Shown: positions 38,044 through 49,749, counted from the first letter of the stretch. The stretch is 64,000 bases of DNA from Toxoplasma gondii ME49 (GCF_000006565.2 NC_031480.1:5883170-5947169), one strand, 5' to 3'. Made by a program: numbers and translations. The notes: generated by a model not told the origin, from the sequence alone.

Positions 38044-39071
38044 GACAGAAGTGGTTGGAGACGGGGGAAATCCACCGTTTCTACCTGAAAGTCATGTGAT
38101 GTGATTCTTCGCTTCATTGGTGGTACTTTTGAAGACTGTATGGAGACTCTAGGTGCACCATTCGTTTGCCTCCAATGTTTTGTCAAGAGCTGTGCTACAC
38201 TGTAACGCTGTACACGAACAACCGAGGATGCCGCATTGTCTTCAACCTCTCTGGGGGAGGTGGTGCTGTGTTCACAAGCGACAACATTTGCAGTGAATCT
38301 CAGCTGGCTACCCCGAGTCGATAGCTAAGCGGAACGGTCTCAACGGCATTAAGGGAGGCAACGGGTTTACCGAAACTCACACGCACCTAAACGTTGCAAA
38401 GAGGCAAGTGGTACAAGATTCACATCACACAGAGGAATCGTGGGATGCAATAGTCGTTTCATTTCAGCAATACAAGACATCACTGTCAGGCCGGTGATTT
38501 CTAGAATAATGGTCCATGTGGGTACCGCCCGCTCGCATAGTGGTATCCATTGAGTATGTGAGAAACGGTAAGCTGTCCTTTGATTGGAAATAACACATTA
38601 TCAGTAGATGCAATCTCTGTACAAACGATCCGCTACGTGGAGCTGTACCTAAGAGGTGAACCGCAAACACTAGCTTCCCTTTAATCTGGAAATACTGGCA
38701 CCGGAAGCCACAAACTGAATAACTAACAATGCAGGGACCTCTCCAATTAAAGGTGTTTGCATGCAACGCATCTGCCAACGCAAAAAACCCTGAAGCCTCC
38801 GTCCGGGGGACACAATCGCGGCTGCAGGACCTCCAGAGGGAAAACTCGTGTGGCAAATGAAATGACAGGCACCAGTTTAGGCGTTCCAATAGAAGCGAGC
38901 GTCGCTGAAGTCAGCGAGAATACTGCTGAACCGAAAACTGCACAGTTGGAGACAGCTCCCAGAAGGCAACGCAGTATATTTTGGTCTTGACTGCGTCACT
39001 GGCGGCCGATAACCCCCGAAGTCAACAAACAGAAAACAATTTCAATTACGCCACCGTCGTAACTCCAAAAC
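38044..39071. other. Convergent intergenic region
   Basis: About 1 kb between convergent 3' ends (TCAB1-like plus, NlpC/P60-like minus). No supported coding sequence. Confidence 0.45.
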
Positions 39072-41039
39072 CTACGCTTGGGTCCCTGTCGCCGTAACTC
39101 CACTGGCGGCTGCATTTCGGCCGGTCCTCTCTCTCTGTCGGATTAGACCCGGCATGTTTTTTCGTGCTCCACAGTTCCTCTCGCCCTTTTCCTCTCGCAC
39201 ATACAAAATCGGTGCCAGCTGGGGCGCCAAAGACGCCAGTTCCAGAGCCGCTTGCCTTGCTAAATCGGAGCGGCGTCGCTTCGCGGCTTTTTCTGGCGTC
39301 TCACGTTCCTCGCCACCCCTGGCCTCTGTAACTTCGGTGACAGCCGCGGATAATGCCGGCAAATCGCGAGGCTGGAACAGAGTGTCGATTCCCAAAAGGT
39401 CCTCCGGAGTCCACGCCGACGAAGCAGGCGTCGGTGGCAGCAGCTGAGCAGCTTGGTAAATTGCAACTGGAAACTCAGCAATTGGCAGTCGAGAGCCGCG
39501 TTTCTTCGGAGCGGGCGAGGGAGGCCGGGCTGCCTCGCCGTCTTGGAACACGTTATCGATTCTCTTGACAGCCTGGTGCGCGAAGCCGCTCAGCGCGAGG
39601 AGATCTGCAACGATGTCGGCAGGGTCCTGGGGATTTCTGGGCGCTTCGTCAGAGGTTTTCCCCCCGTTCTCGGGGCTTTCTGTGGCTTTTCCGCTCGAGG
39701 GGGTTTGCACACGCTCGTCTGCAGAAGCAAGTCTTTCTGGAGTTCCAGCCGCGGACCCCTCCGAGTTCTGGTCCATTTCCTTCTCAGTCCCGTTCTCTGA
39801 AAGCAGCGCGAGCGTCTTTGCTCTGGCTTGTTCCATCACGTTTGCGGGCGCCACGCTCTCGACTTCGCGCAGCAAGTCCTCAAGGCGCCTGTCTAGCAAC
39901 CTCGCAGTGTGGCGCTTCGCCGTCCAGAACGCTTGCGCTGTCAACAGGCGAAACGCGTCCGCACTCGCCGCCCGTCTTCGCTGGATTTCGGTCCAGAATG
40001 AACTCCACACTGAAACGCAGGAGTTGCGGAAATTCAGTTGTGGCAGCGCCGAGTGTGGGGACGAACAAACGGAACTTGGCGGCTCTGTGCCTTCATCCAA
40101 GGGGCATTCTGACTGGCAAAGAGCCTCTTCGATGACGCGGTGGAGTTTTTCGCGGACGGCCGGGGAACACCGCAGACGCCTGACGAGAATGGTTTCTGGG
40201 AAACTCTCTGCAATTTTGTCTGCGTACTTGATCTTCTCCAGTCCCCTCTTCTCTGCCGACACACTCACGACGTACCGCTGGCCGTTTTCCACATACACCA
40301 CGCCGATGTCGTCGACAAACATACCTCCGCCCGTCCCAGCGTGCTGCGCTCTGTTCGTCGCCCCGCCCGCCAGAAGAAAGAGGAAAAATCTCGAAAAGGC
40401 ACGCGCGACCGCGCGCGAAAAACACAAGCTGCGAGGATCGCGGGAGAAGAAAACCAGGTCGCCATCTGCGAAACTCGTTTCTAGGAAATAGTCTGTTGTG
40501 TTGCCCCAAAGCTTGCCGTAGAATGGCGTGTCACCTTGGAAACGCGACCGCAGCGCCGGCAGCCCTTCGGTGTACATACGCCATCGACGCTGCTCCCAGT
40601 AGTACCCGAAGCCGACGATCGGGAAGGCCAGAGGGAGAAGGCGCCAGAACCAGCGAAAAGAAAGACGGGACGAAGCAGGAAGAGCGGACGCATAAACAGA
40701 CGCAGAAGGCGAAGATGTAGGAAAATCTGGTCCGCTCGGTGAAGAGTTTGTAGTCGAGTACGAACGAGACGAGAGGGAAGCGGAGACAGACGAGGTACAT
40801 CCCGCATGAAGCAAAGCGCGAACCACATGGAGAGAACGCCTTGGATGGAAACCGGATTCGCGCTCCTTACAAACGAAGTGACAAAGGCGAGAGTTGAAAA
40901 TGCCAGAACACGTTAAGTCGGTACGTGGAGTCTGGGTTGGGGCTTTCCATCTCCACAAACCCCGTAGTGTCACTGCTCCAGCCACAAGCTGCCCCGGCGT
41001 GGCGGCAGGGGCAGCCACTGTTAAACCAGATACACGCAT
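39072..41039 (-). CDS. Membrane protein with NlpC/P60-like (permuted papain-type) segment
   Basis: Uninterrupted 655-residue ORF starting MRVSGLTVAAPAATPG. The N-terminus is Arg/Ser/Ala-rich and poor in acids, like a mitochondrial or apicoplast presequence. One membrane span follows at about residues 130-150 (FWRLLPLAFPIVGFGYYW). Then comes the most conserved-looking part: LWGNTTDYFLETSFADGDLVFFSRDP, AQHAGTGGGMFVDDIGVVYVEN, and YVVSVSAEKRGLEKIKYADK. GDLVFF before a strand with His-Ala-Gly resembles the Gly-Asp and catalytic-His core of NlpC/P60 or DUF830 permuted papain folds; that assignment is inference. The catalytic Cys, expected C-terminal to His in a permuted order, is not identified. 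The C-terminal half is charged and coiled, with SSGKATESPENGGKTS-type low complexity. A long antisense ORF (39565-40491) is a shadow. Confidence 0.7.
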   Translation of the reverse strand: MRVSGLTVAAPAATPGQLVAGAVTLRGLWRWKAPTQTPRTDLTCSGIFNSRLCHFVCKERESGFHPRRSLHVVRALLHAGCTSSVSASLSSRSYSTTNSSPSGPDFPTSSPSASVYASALPASSRLSFRWFWRLLPLAFPIVGFGYYWEQRRWRMYTEGLPALRSRFQGDTPFYGKLWGNTTDYFLETSFADGDLVFFSRDPRSLCFSRAVARAFSRFFLFLLAGGATNRAQHAGTGGGMFVDDIGVVYVENGQRYVVSVSAEKRGLEKIKYADKIAESFPETILVRRLRCSPAVREKLHRVIEEALCQSECPLDEGTEPPSSVCSSPHSALPQLNFRNSCVSVWSSFWTEIQRRRAASADAFRLLTAQAFWTAKRHTARLLDRRLEDLLREVESVAPANVMEQARAKTLALLSENGTEKEMDQNSEGSAAGTPERLASADERVQTPSSGKATESPENGGKTSDEAPRNPQDPADIVADLLALSGFAHQAVKRIDNVFQDGEAARPPSPAPKKRGSRLPIAEFPVAIYQAAQLLPPTPASSAWTPEDLLGIDTLFQPRDLPALSAAVTEVTEARGGEERETPEKAAKRRRSDLARQAALELASLAPQLAPILYVREEKGERNCGARKNMPGLIRQRERTGRNAAASGVTATGTQA

Positions 41040-43742
41040 TGTTTTTTTTCTCTGCCCAGGGGCTGTCGACCAGTGAGGAGAAACCAGTAAAACTTGGGGG
41101 CATTCAAGGGAATGTATGGAGCCACCCTTTCCCGTACCTGATATGTCGCTGTATACGGCAGAGTCAAGGTGTCGACAAGCGTGGTTTCATGGCCTATCTG
41201 TCGGTCTCAGTCTAACATGCAATGTCGAGGACCCGGCACGAACGGGTGCCCGAAATTGTAGCATCACGGAGACACGCGTAGAAATGCAAAAACACGAAAT
41301 GGGAACGGACACCCAACCTCTCCAGAACACCGCAGTGACGCCCAAAGCAGAGCCAGAAACGGGGACTGCCGCGAAAAAGAAGCACATAAATTTGGGGTCG
41401 GCTTTATTCGGCCAGTGACCTTCGCTCGCATGCACTCACAAGCCCAGATGCTCCTACATGGTTCCCACGCGTGGAAACACACATAGCCTCTCCCTTAATA
41501 AAATGAAAAATGAAGAGTTTCAAAAACGGATTGGGCGGGCGCCTGAAGCAAACGAAATCGAAGACAACAAGGGGCTACGTTTCCTGGCTAGAAAGCTACG
41601 CGCTGTTGCATGCGAGCTCCATCGATCCGCCGCCTCGGAACGCCTACACTTACCCAGGATTTTATACATGCCATCTTTTCCACTGATGTCTGTTTGCTAA
41701 TGTATGGTGAAGCAAAAAACATGTGAACACCAGCTGGGACGGTTTGAAGATCCCTCAATCCTTCGATGAAAAAAGTGCGACACGAGATCCTCATCATGCG
41801 ATCAGCTGCAGCTCGGCAAGTATTCGCAGACGACCCAGAAACCAGTGGTGTCAGGCCACATCGTCTTCTGTTCCACTAGAAATTTGTCTTGTGTTTCTCA
41901 AGTCATGACATAGCCGGTGCGATGTGCGATTATCAGTCGTCACTGCAGGCATGCGTTGACAATGTAGTCGTTGTGGTTGGGGCCAAACCACGGCGATTCC
42001 CATAAAAACATGCTAGATAGGACGTCGAGCCCAGTGCAAGCAATGGTGTATAGGGCTATTCCTGCTCCACTGCTTTACGACCAGATGTAATATTAACGGA
42101 GAACTAATGAAACAGTACGCATGAATACATACAGATAAATGACGCAGTATGGGCATCTCTTCCTAGCTTTCAAGGAGAGAGCAACTTTAGTACGCGTGAA
42201 CCAGCTGCACCCATGATGGTGCTGGGTGGAGAAAGGAGTATCCGGAGCACCCCCACGACAATGAATATCCATTTGAAGGTCCTCTGAGACTGGAAATCAC
42301 GTTTTTGTATCGTTTTCGTAAAGCGTGAAGCCTGTATCTTATGGAATGGGTTTTCGAGAAAGACGTCTCTGGCTCTCTAATGCGTGAGACGTCGAGAACG
42401 ATGGGGCGACATGGAACCCCCCCCCAAAACAGTTCCCTTCAGAATCGCAAGAGCACTGCCACAACGCCTGGCCATGTCGCTTCAGTTGGAATCAGCGTTG
42501 TGATTGTTTTCTTTCTGGAAACAGCGAGTAGTGTGCTAGACGCACGGATGCAACATGTAGACCCGGCGCTCGGAGAGAGAAAATTTATTTTGAGTTGATT
42601 CGCCGTTTCGCAGAATATTAACCATTGGTGCACATCTGCGAGACCAGGAAGACCAGTCTTTATCTCGGACTCCGCTAATTCTTTTTTATTCTCATGGCAT
42701 CACCTTGTGAAGAGTTCTGTGATAATGTTTCTCACCCTCTGCCCCTTCGTATTATTTGGACACGATGGCAGGCGGGCAGATGATCATTTGTTGGTGAAAT
42801 CACGCATCTACTTCTAGAACAAACGGCTATGGTCAGCTAAACCAAGTGGTAGAGAACTAAGCAAAGTGGAAGGCGTTGTTTGCTCGCAGGAATAAGCACT
42901 GCTGGACAGGATGCGTGTTCTTGATAGCATGCGGAAGTATGGAATCTGCAACTACGGTGAGACACAACTGACTGACGGAGAGACGAGAGCCAGACGAACG
43001 CTCGCCATGCAAACTACATCAGTTTCTATTACTTTCCCTAAACTCGTCCCTCTATGTTTTTTTCTCCTGTCGTCTACTTTTGTTCGACGTCGGATATCCG
43101 TTCTTGAGGGGCATGAACAATTTCCTGGAGGAAGACATGCTATTGAGCGCAAACTGTTCCATCGTTTGCGCGAAATCCTTTTGTTCACAGGAAATGCCTC
43201 GGTCTTATCAAGATGCGAAATTGCAAGAACTCGAGTACCGTTCACGGACGGTTAAGGGATAACACAGCCCCTGACATTCTAGCTTTGCGTGTCACGCACC
43301 TTGATGCACGTTTGATCGTCATCCTACCACGCTAAGCATGCATGATGATTCAGATTTCGAATGGGAAACGCTTCAGCCTCGCCCTGTATGATTTTCTCTC
43401 CTTGCTTGTGGTGTATTGGTTGTACTAGATCACTCTGTGTGTCACTTGCAGCGCACCTCTGCCAAGCCTGACCCAGCGTTACACTGAAAGGCTGCATGTA
43501 CTGCGCGACGATCTGTTCAACCTTGTAGCCTTGTGCACGCGGAACTGGGGCAATCTCTTCAATACAATAACTACCATTGCAAAACAGGATCTCACTGTGT
43601 GAGTCGAAGGATGGCTTTAGTTGTGACTTTTCCTGTGAAGTACCGTACACACGTGAGCATGCTGCAGTTGCATGCAATTCACTCCTCCTCCAGCCAATAC
43701 CAACATTAAAAGTGAAATATCAAATCCTACAGCGAAGATAGG
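41040..43742. other. Divergent intergenic region
   Basis: About 2.7 kb between the 5' ends of the NlpC/P60-like gene (minus) and the CFAP221 gene (plus). No supported coding sequence. Should hold both promoters. Confidence 0.4.
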
Positions 43743-43901
43743 GTGTATTATTTTTCGGTAAGCTTTGCCTTGGCATCCCGGCTCTCAGGCCCGTCGCTGC
43801 CTCCTCTGAGTAGTGATCTGCTTATTATTTCGGTCTTGAACACCAGCACGCAGGTTTTGAGTCTGCTCCGCATTTTGTACTATGTCACAACAGTCGCAAG
43901 T

Positions 43902-46295
43902 ATGGATACCTTTTCAAAAGACATGAATCCTGTCCCAACCGAGAGTGATGCAGGCCAGGAACCTTCCGGGTCCCATGAAGAACCGCCACACACAGAGTGC
44001 AGCCACAGTGTGGGCTCCCATCGAGAGTCGACTGCTAGTTGTGAGTATGAGTCGTGGACTCGAGCGCCGACAAAAACAATAGAGAGCAAGGCAAAATTAA
44101 AAATAGCTGACAGCGTCGTCTACCGGCCGCCTGCTTTCAGTACGAATCCCGTATCCAACTCGGGCAAGTGGTCGAGAGCTTTAGGGGGCGACTGCGCAGA
44201 ATTTAGCCCTGTTGTTTTCGAGCCTGAATGTTTAAACTTTAGTGCCTGCTTTCCAAATGAAACCCAAACCAAAACTCTGCGGCTTCTAAATCGAACAAAA
44301 TCTTCAGTCCATTTCGTCATACTAGCTCCTACGGATCCTGCTTTTCACATCAGCTTCGAGAAAAAAGGCTTTCTAGCTCCGGGAATGACGCAAGAGATTC
44401 AAGTTTACTTTTGCCCACTTGAGTGGCGACTCTATAATTCGTCACTAAAGGTCCTGTGTTCGTCTGTTAATCCGGCGCACCATCGGAAAAAGGCACCCAA
44501 TTCTGGTTCCGCAGACGTCGATTACTGCTGCAGTGGTGTCGGGTTGTACGCTTTCCCGCAACTCGCGAATATAAAGCTTCCCCGATTTCTTGACTTCGGA
44601 CATGCGCCTCTGGGAGGCAGTGTCCACAGAACCTTTGAACTTCTCAATGAGCATCCCGTGTCGTTCCAGTTCGCGATAAGGACTCTAATTCAAAATCCAG
44701 ACTTCAATGTGGCCCCCACATGCGGGGATGTACCCGCTCACGGGTCACTAACTATTGAGTTAACGTACACACCCACCTCGGTAGCGACCACATTTTTTGC
44801 TTTTGAACTCAGATTGGCCGACTTTGGTTCCAAGCCGATCCGCGTGGACGCCATGGGCACCTGTCACGGTGCACCTGTGGCTTCCCCACTTTCGTCGAAA
44901 AACTCAAAAAGCTCCCACGATGGATCCGTCGATGTGAGCACCGGCGGTTTTCGACGAAACCGGGATATCGTCTTAGCGCAGCATCCGTCAGGCCAGAAAC
45001 GCAGCAATTGTTGTGAGAAGCCGAATCACGTAGTTTACAATGGTGTTATGGTCCCGAATGCCGAAGGTCACGCCGTGTGGAACGGGGTATTTACCCAGCA
45101 AATAGGCAAAAAGCTGGGAAAGTTCTCACGCGTACAGAGGGGCAGAGCTGACGCTGCATCACCAACACATGAAATTCAGTCTACCAAGGTCGCGCAATCG
45201 CCTGACAGTCGTAGTTTTTTTTCTGGATCAGACTTGAGTCACACAGCTGGCGACACTGAAAGTGACAGCAGAAAAGCGCGGTTTGAGAAACGATGGAAAG
45301 ACGCTGCACAGTTTCACAGGCGGAAACATAAGACGGTCATGATAAACACTGGGGAGTATCCTCCGAATGAGTCAAGAAACCAACGATTAATCGCTCGTCG
45401 GCAATTTGATATTGAGAAGGTTTGGAGGCAGTGCTCCTTGCAAGATCAAATCCGAGATGTGTGTGAATTCTCGACCGAGCCAGTAGTAGTATCCGCGCGT
45501 TGGTTACCCAAGCAAGCTCACGCGCCCTCAACGGTCATGGACGAATCCATGAATAACTCGTTTGCGTTGAGAAGGTGGTGCAAATATCGGTTTGTGCTGG
45601 CGGTAACCTCCACAATCAAGAAAAACAGATTACTTCGCCGTCTGGCAACCCTTAAACAAGCTGTGTCGCTCCAGCGTTCCTCGTCAACTTCTACGTCGTC
45701 GACAACTGATTTAGCGCGAAATGGTTCGGTAACGAAGTTTTCTCGTGACAATAGGCAGCGTGGAGAGCAAGCTGACGTATCTAAGGGGTTGGTCCCCCCT
45801 GTTCTCTTCCGTCGGTCCACAACAGTGCAACGGCTGTTTCAGATTCCAGCAACGACCCACGCTGTCCCTCCCTGGTTTTTTGTGAAAGAACGAACAAATG
45901 TTTCGGACCTTATACAATGCGTAAAAGAATACAGCGATCTAAAACCGATTCCGCAAGTAGACTACCAGATCATGGGCCTGCGCGAACATCCCATCCCGCC
46001 CTCAGCTTGGCGCCTTGAACAAAGCGATCAAAAACTGGTCGCAGCTTTGCTTGGATCACAGGATCATCCTTCCCCAGGAGGAGCAACAGCGAGAGCGGGT
46101 GACGGAAAGTCGAACGTGCCAATCTTACACTTTGATCCCCCTGTCATAAACGACGTGTTTTTTATCGCCCCTGCCACCGCTGAATTCCGGCCTCTTGTTC
46201 CCTTACCCCGAAGCGTCGAAACTGACCTCGGGCATTGCTTCCAAAAAGTGAGAGACCGCTGGTTGACGACTGCGAAGGAAGGTCGCAGTCATTAG
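43902..46295 (+). CDS. CFAP221/PCDP1-like axonemal protein
   Basis: The ORF opens at 43743, but the Met at 43902 (MDTFSKDMNPV) follows non-coding-looking sequence and gives 797 residues. Two ASH/MSP-type Ig-like domains are visible. The first, about 107-180, has ECLNFSACFPNETQ, TLRLLNRTKSSVHF and LAPGMTQEIQVYFCPLEW. The second, about 225-300, has LPRFLDFGHAPLGGSVHRTF and CGDVPAHGSLTIELTYTP. Basic helical segments follow (FHRRKHKTVMINTGEYPPNE, ARRQFDIEKVWRQ, LRRWCKYRFVLAVTST), arranged as in CFAP221 (PCDP1/FAP74-associated C1d central-apparatus protein, calmodulin-linked). In coccidia only microgametes are flagellated, so expression is probably restricted to the sexual stage; that is inference. 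Alternative: another ASH-domain ciliary protein. Single exon in this span. Confidence 0.82.
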   Translation: MDTFSKDMNPVPTESDAGQEPSGSHEEPPHTECSHSVGSHRESTASCEYESWTRAPTKTIESKAKLKIADSVVYRPPAFSTNPVSNSGKWSRALGGDCAEFSPVVFEPECLNFSACFPNETQTKTLRLLNRTKSSVHFVILAPTDPAFHISFEKKGFLAPGMTQEIQVYFCPLEWRLYNSSLKVLCSSVNPAHHRKKAPNSGSADVDYCCSGVGLYAFPQLANIKLPRFLDFGHAPLGGSVHRTFELLNEHPVSFQFAIRTLIQNPDFNVAPTCGDVPAHGSLTIELTYTPTSVATTFFAFELRLADFGSKPIRVDAMGTCHGAPVASPLSSKNSKSSHDGSVDVSTGGFRRNRDIVLAQHPSGQKRSNCCEKPNHVVYNGVMVPNAEGHAVWNGVFTQQIGKKLGKFSRVQRGRADAASPTHEIQSTKVAQSPDSRSFFSGSDLSHTAGDTESDSRKARFEKRWKDAAQFHRRKHKTVMINTGEYPPNESRNQRLIARRQFDIEKVWRQCSLQDQIRDVCEFSTEPVVVSARWLPKQAHAPSTVMDESMNNSFALRRWCKYRFVLAVTSTIKKNRLLRRLATLKQAVSLQRSSSTSTSSTTDLARNGSVTKFSRDNRQRGEQADVSKGLVPPVLFRRSTTVQRLFQIPATTHAVPPWFFVKERTNVSDLIQCVKEYSDLKPIPQVDYQIMGLREHPIPPSAWRLEQSDQKLVAALLGSQDHPSPGGATARAGDGKSNVPILHFDPPVINDVFFIAPATAEFRPLVPLPRSVETDLGHCFQKVRDRWLTTAKEGRSH

Positions 46296-46500
46296 TTCTC
46301 CCGAATCACTGTTCCGGTTCTGTAGTTTCGCGATATTCCCTTGATCGACGTTCCTGTTCTGGAGGTTGAGTCACGTTCGAAGGCCACTTCTAAAGCACAT
46401 GAATTGATAGTCACTGGGGGGGATCACTCTTTAATGTGGCAGATGGTCTCCTTGCCACAAACGACGGCGTGAGTTGTAACTGGGTACGCGCGATCGGTAC

Positions 46501-47326
46501 ATGCGGTGTTTGCAGGGACTGCCCCCGGACTGTCGGTCGAAAAGTCCGTGTCTTTCTCTCCCTTTCATGCGAAGCTTTTCGTTAAGCAATGCATTTCGAC
46601 CGTCGTCTGTTCACAAAAATCGAGATACACTTCTCGATGAAGTCATAGGCAGGCACAACTGTTTCGGTCTCCGACCATCCAATCCATCCTTTGTGTACTT
46701 GGGCACGTCTCCGGAGAGAGTTTCAGAAGAGGGTTTCCCAGCTGATCAGGTATGGCAAACACTACATACGCGTTTGCGCGCTTACTGCATCTTTGTAAGG
46801 TCGTTCGGAAGTAGCAAGTTGTTGCAGGTGTGTAGCGCAAGCGCATGCAAGGCTGTGTGGAGATAGAGACGAATCGAAAAAAAGAAAGGAAAGCGGGTCT
46901 GTGTGCGAACCTTTCATAGCGAAGGTCTCCTGCGATTGAAATTCAAATAGGCATATAGTCTCTGAGATAGAAGTAGACAGAGAACCACCTTTGGTCCTAG
47001 AGAAACACGACCATTTCCCTAGTTTCCCTGTTTTGAGCTTGTGAACTCCGCAGATGAGTGACACTGACTCCGACGACCGGGACGATTCATTCGATATTCC
47101 TGTACCAGAGATCGATACGTACATGAGTGACTACCACGCTGCCTCCGGATCTCCTGCCAACCCACCAGGAGACCTAAGCAGATCCCAGGATAAAAGAATT
47201 GAGATGTTCAGGCACGCGACTGAAAGCTTGGCAGGAGCGTGGGCGGGACAAAGAATTGCAAGGTTGCAACGGCTCATAGAAATAAACACAAAGCTTCCCC
47301 CCGAGCATAGAGTCCACCTTGCATGA
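46501..47326 (+). CDS. Small two-exon ORF, or 3' exons of the CFAP221 gene
   Basis: Exon A, about 46501-46749, ends YLGTSPERVSEEGFPADQ before a GTATGG donor. The acceptor TCCGCAG at 47054 joins in frame to MSDTDSDDRDDSFDIPVPE, continuing to FRHATESLAGAWAGQRIARL and a stop at 47326, about 170 residues. Acidic then amphipathic-helical composition looks coding. It lies 200 bp after the CFAP221 stop on the same strand. I tried to splice it onto CFAP221 using the GTCGCA donor near 46280, and the phases did not agree. I do not recognise a family. Confidence 0.4.
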
Positions 47327-48280
47327 TGGTCGTTGTTCGAAGCAGTATGTGGCTACGGAATCATCTTCAGCATGCGCAGGCGTAGGGCAGGCCGATGTGC
47401 CCATCAGCGAGGTACAAGCTTCCGTGCAGAAAAAATCCTGCAGCTCCTTGGCTGACAGCTATGTGCGCGAGCTGCCACTCATCACTCGCCCAGCAATTTG
47501 ACTCATCATAAAATAGTTTTGTTTCCTGATAAGAGGCTGCTTATTACCATGTGGAGTCATCGGCCAAGTAGGTGGTTCATACGAGAAAATCCTGATATTT
47601 CTACCTTAATTATCATCTTGGCTACGCTCTGCTAACACAGTAGAAATTGGATCCACCCACCCAAAACCGCAGTCCCCCAAAGCAAAAAGTGACTCCTGCT
47701 GTTGGTGTGCATGATAATTCGACTTGATGCCATGGCTCCTTCTGTTCCGTTCCCGACAATGGATACTCGCTGTTCGAAGAAATATGCATGTGAGACAGCG
47801 CCAGTAGATTCAGAGCAGTTTGGGAGTCAAAGGGTGAACCATGCATGACATCGCAGAGTACGAAAATGGCATGTACCAAGAATTGAACGAAAACTTCCCC
47901 AGTGTGAACCGCTGCTTCGGCGTTTCACGGTTTGTAGTGCGTTACGATACAATCGCACACAGAAATTACAAGGTCTGCATTGCTGCTAGAGGGAAATTAC
48001 AGGGATTCTCCACTTCAAACCTGAATTAAAATAGCCATGGATACTGCTGGTTTTATATTTTGTACGCCTTCAGAGGCACGTTGGTCTATAGTCGACGCAG
48101 TTGCGCAAGGGAAGCCTTCCTCTGTGAACTGCAGCCGTGAACAGGATGTCGACGCCGGGAACAGATAGAAGGGAACTTAAGAAACAATCACCCAGACGGA
48201 AGTCAGTACGACAGGGGACAAGATGATGCAGAGTTTCCGTGAAAAATGAATAGATAAGCGGTGACAATATTCTGGCTGTC
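47327..48280. other. Convergent intergenic region
   Basis: About 950 bp between convergent 3' ends. No supported coding sequence. Confidence 0.4.
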
Positions 48281-49749
48281 CTAGACCAAAAACCACGAGG
48301 AAAACTTCTCAGCTGGCGAGAACTTTCCTCCCACGTAAGCAACAGACCGAGGCTTCCCACCGAAAAACAGAAGCTCTCTGAAGCAGTCTTCCTTAACCTG
48401 ATCCCTTTCGATGTGAAAATAAGAGTTCCGAAGGATCGAGCATGATCCGGCAACGAATTGCCTCAAAGAGAGAAATCCTGAGCTGCTGGCCGAGTTACGA
48501 TTGCCACAGGGGGGTTCTGCTTCATTGTATTGAGCGTTTACGTAAAACATGGGATTGACCGGAGCTGGAACAGTAAGCAGCCCCAGAGGCCGAGTGGTTA
48601 ATGGGAACCATTCTGACTCCGGTATGCGGACCGTATCCGCCGAACCATCCGCCACAGGAACATCCAAAACGACCACCGATGTGCTGTTTTCAAAGTCTTT
48701 CGAGTTGTCCTCCGGAGCACGTTCCTCCACCGTCCACCATCGTACGTTGATCTGGAGCGAGGCGAATTGGCCAGTCAAAGCTCCCGACTGGGAACTGAGA
48801 AAGATACGGCCGCCTCTGCCGCTGTTATAGACTTCCTCCAGCTGCAAAGACACGCAAAACAGAAAAGCCTGCCGATCTCATGCAAAAACCGTCAACTCTG
48901 GACGCAAAGATTAAAAGACTAAGTCCAGAGTAACAGACAACAAACCCCTCGAAATTCCGTGTTTACCTCAAGTCGTGCTTTTGAGTTGACCAGCCACTGT
49001 CGTAGCGCTGCTGGGGAGTATGCACGGTTGCCGTCGATGGCGTCCACCAACTTTACTTTTTGAAGCACGCCCTGCACCTTCGCCAGTTCCGCTCTGGGGA
49101 GAGCCACATCAAGCGATTTGTTCCAAAAAGCAGAGTCTTGAAAAAGGTACGAGCCAATAAGTGTGTCTCCCACAATCGCATGATCGATGTGGCTTGCTGA
49201 CAGTGTCCTAGACACAATCTCCATGATGCACATGTTTGCTTCGTTTGTCTTGTAATTGACCTTCCGAGTTGTCAACGGAAGGGACGCGACCCATGCCTCT
49301 TGGAGCAATTCAGCTCTCTCGGGCGCTCCCCAGCTTGACAAGTCGTCGTCTCTGTACACCGACGGTAACGATGATGCGTCACACCGAAGTTCGTCCTCTT
49401 GACTTGGTGTGTAATAAACAGGAAGTCGTGCATTTTGGATATATACCAGCGCTGGAAATGTTATCTGGTTCCAAAAAATCAGAGACAGGCCAACAAAAGC
49501 GGTGATGCTGATGAGGGCTAGATGCTGCCAACGCTGCTTCATATGCACGCGCCTGAGCCGCAGCATGCGAAGAGCATGGTACCCTCGAGCTTGCTTATCT
49601 GATCCACCCAAAACCATCCGATACGTTCTTTTAGCTGGAGCATCCGGGTGCCTGTTATGGTCAGAGCATGCCATAAGCGGTACCTCCCCAACCGTCAGGG
49701 GCCGTGAAAAGCCCGGAGGGACAGACTCATTCTTCTGCTTCGGCTGCAT
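48281..49749 (-). CDS. Type II membrane LicD-like protein
   Basis: Two exons, 49749-48967 and 48841-48281, joined in phase 0 (GAG before GTAAAC; TTTGCAG acceptor), 447 residues. A short basic cytosolic tail precedes one membrane span at residues 77-93 (LALISITAFVGLSLIFW), the topology of a Golgi type II enzyme. In the lumenal part, HIDHAIVGDTLIGSYLF (188-203) and SLDVALPRAEL (212-222) mirror the GTLLG and PWDDDIDIGMPR blocks of LicD/fukutin-family phosphotransferases. SEWFPLTTRPLGLLTVPAPV with FYVNAQYN (337-366) mirrors the late LicD block. Only one aspartate remains where LicD enzymes have an Asp cluster, so activity is doubtful. Family members transfer phosphocholine or ribitol-phosphate to glycans; no substrate can be read here. 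The last ~60 residues may be intronic, because a GTTAAG donor occurs after HIERDQ. Confidence 0.6.

Noticed and set aside
39565..40491. 308-residue plus-strand ORF
   Set aside because: Entirely antisense to the single-exon NlpC/P60-like gene; Ser/Arg-rich shadow translation without domains.
43743..43901. Upstream start for the CFAP221 ORF
   Set aside because: The extra 53 residues are hydrophobic and unlike the family's N-terminus; MDTFSKDM at 43902 is a better start.
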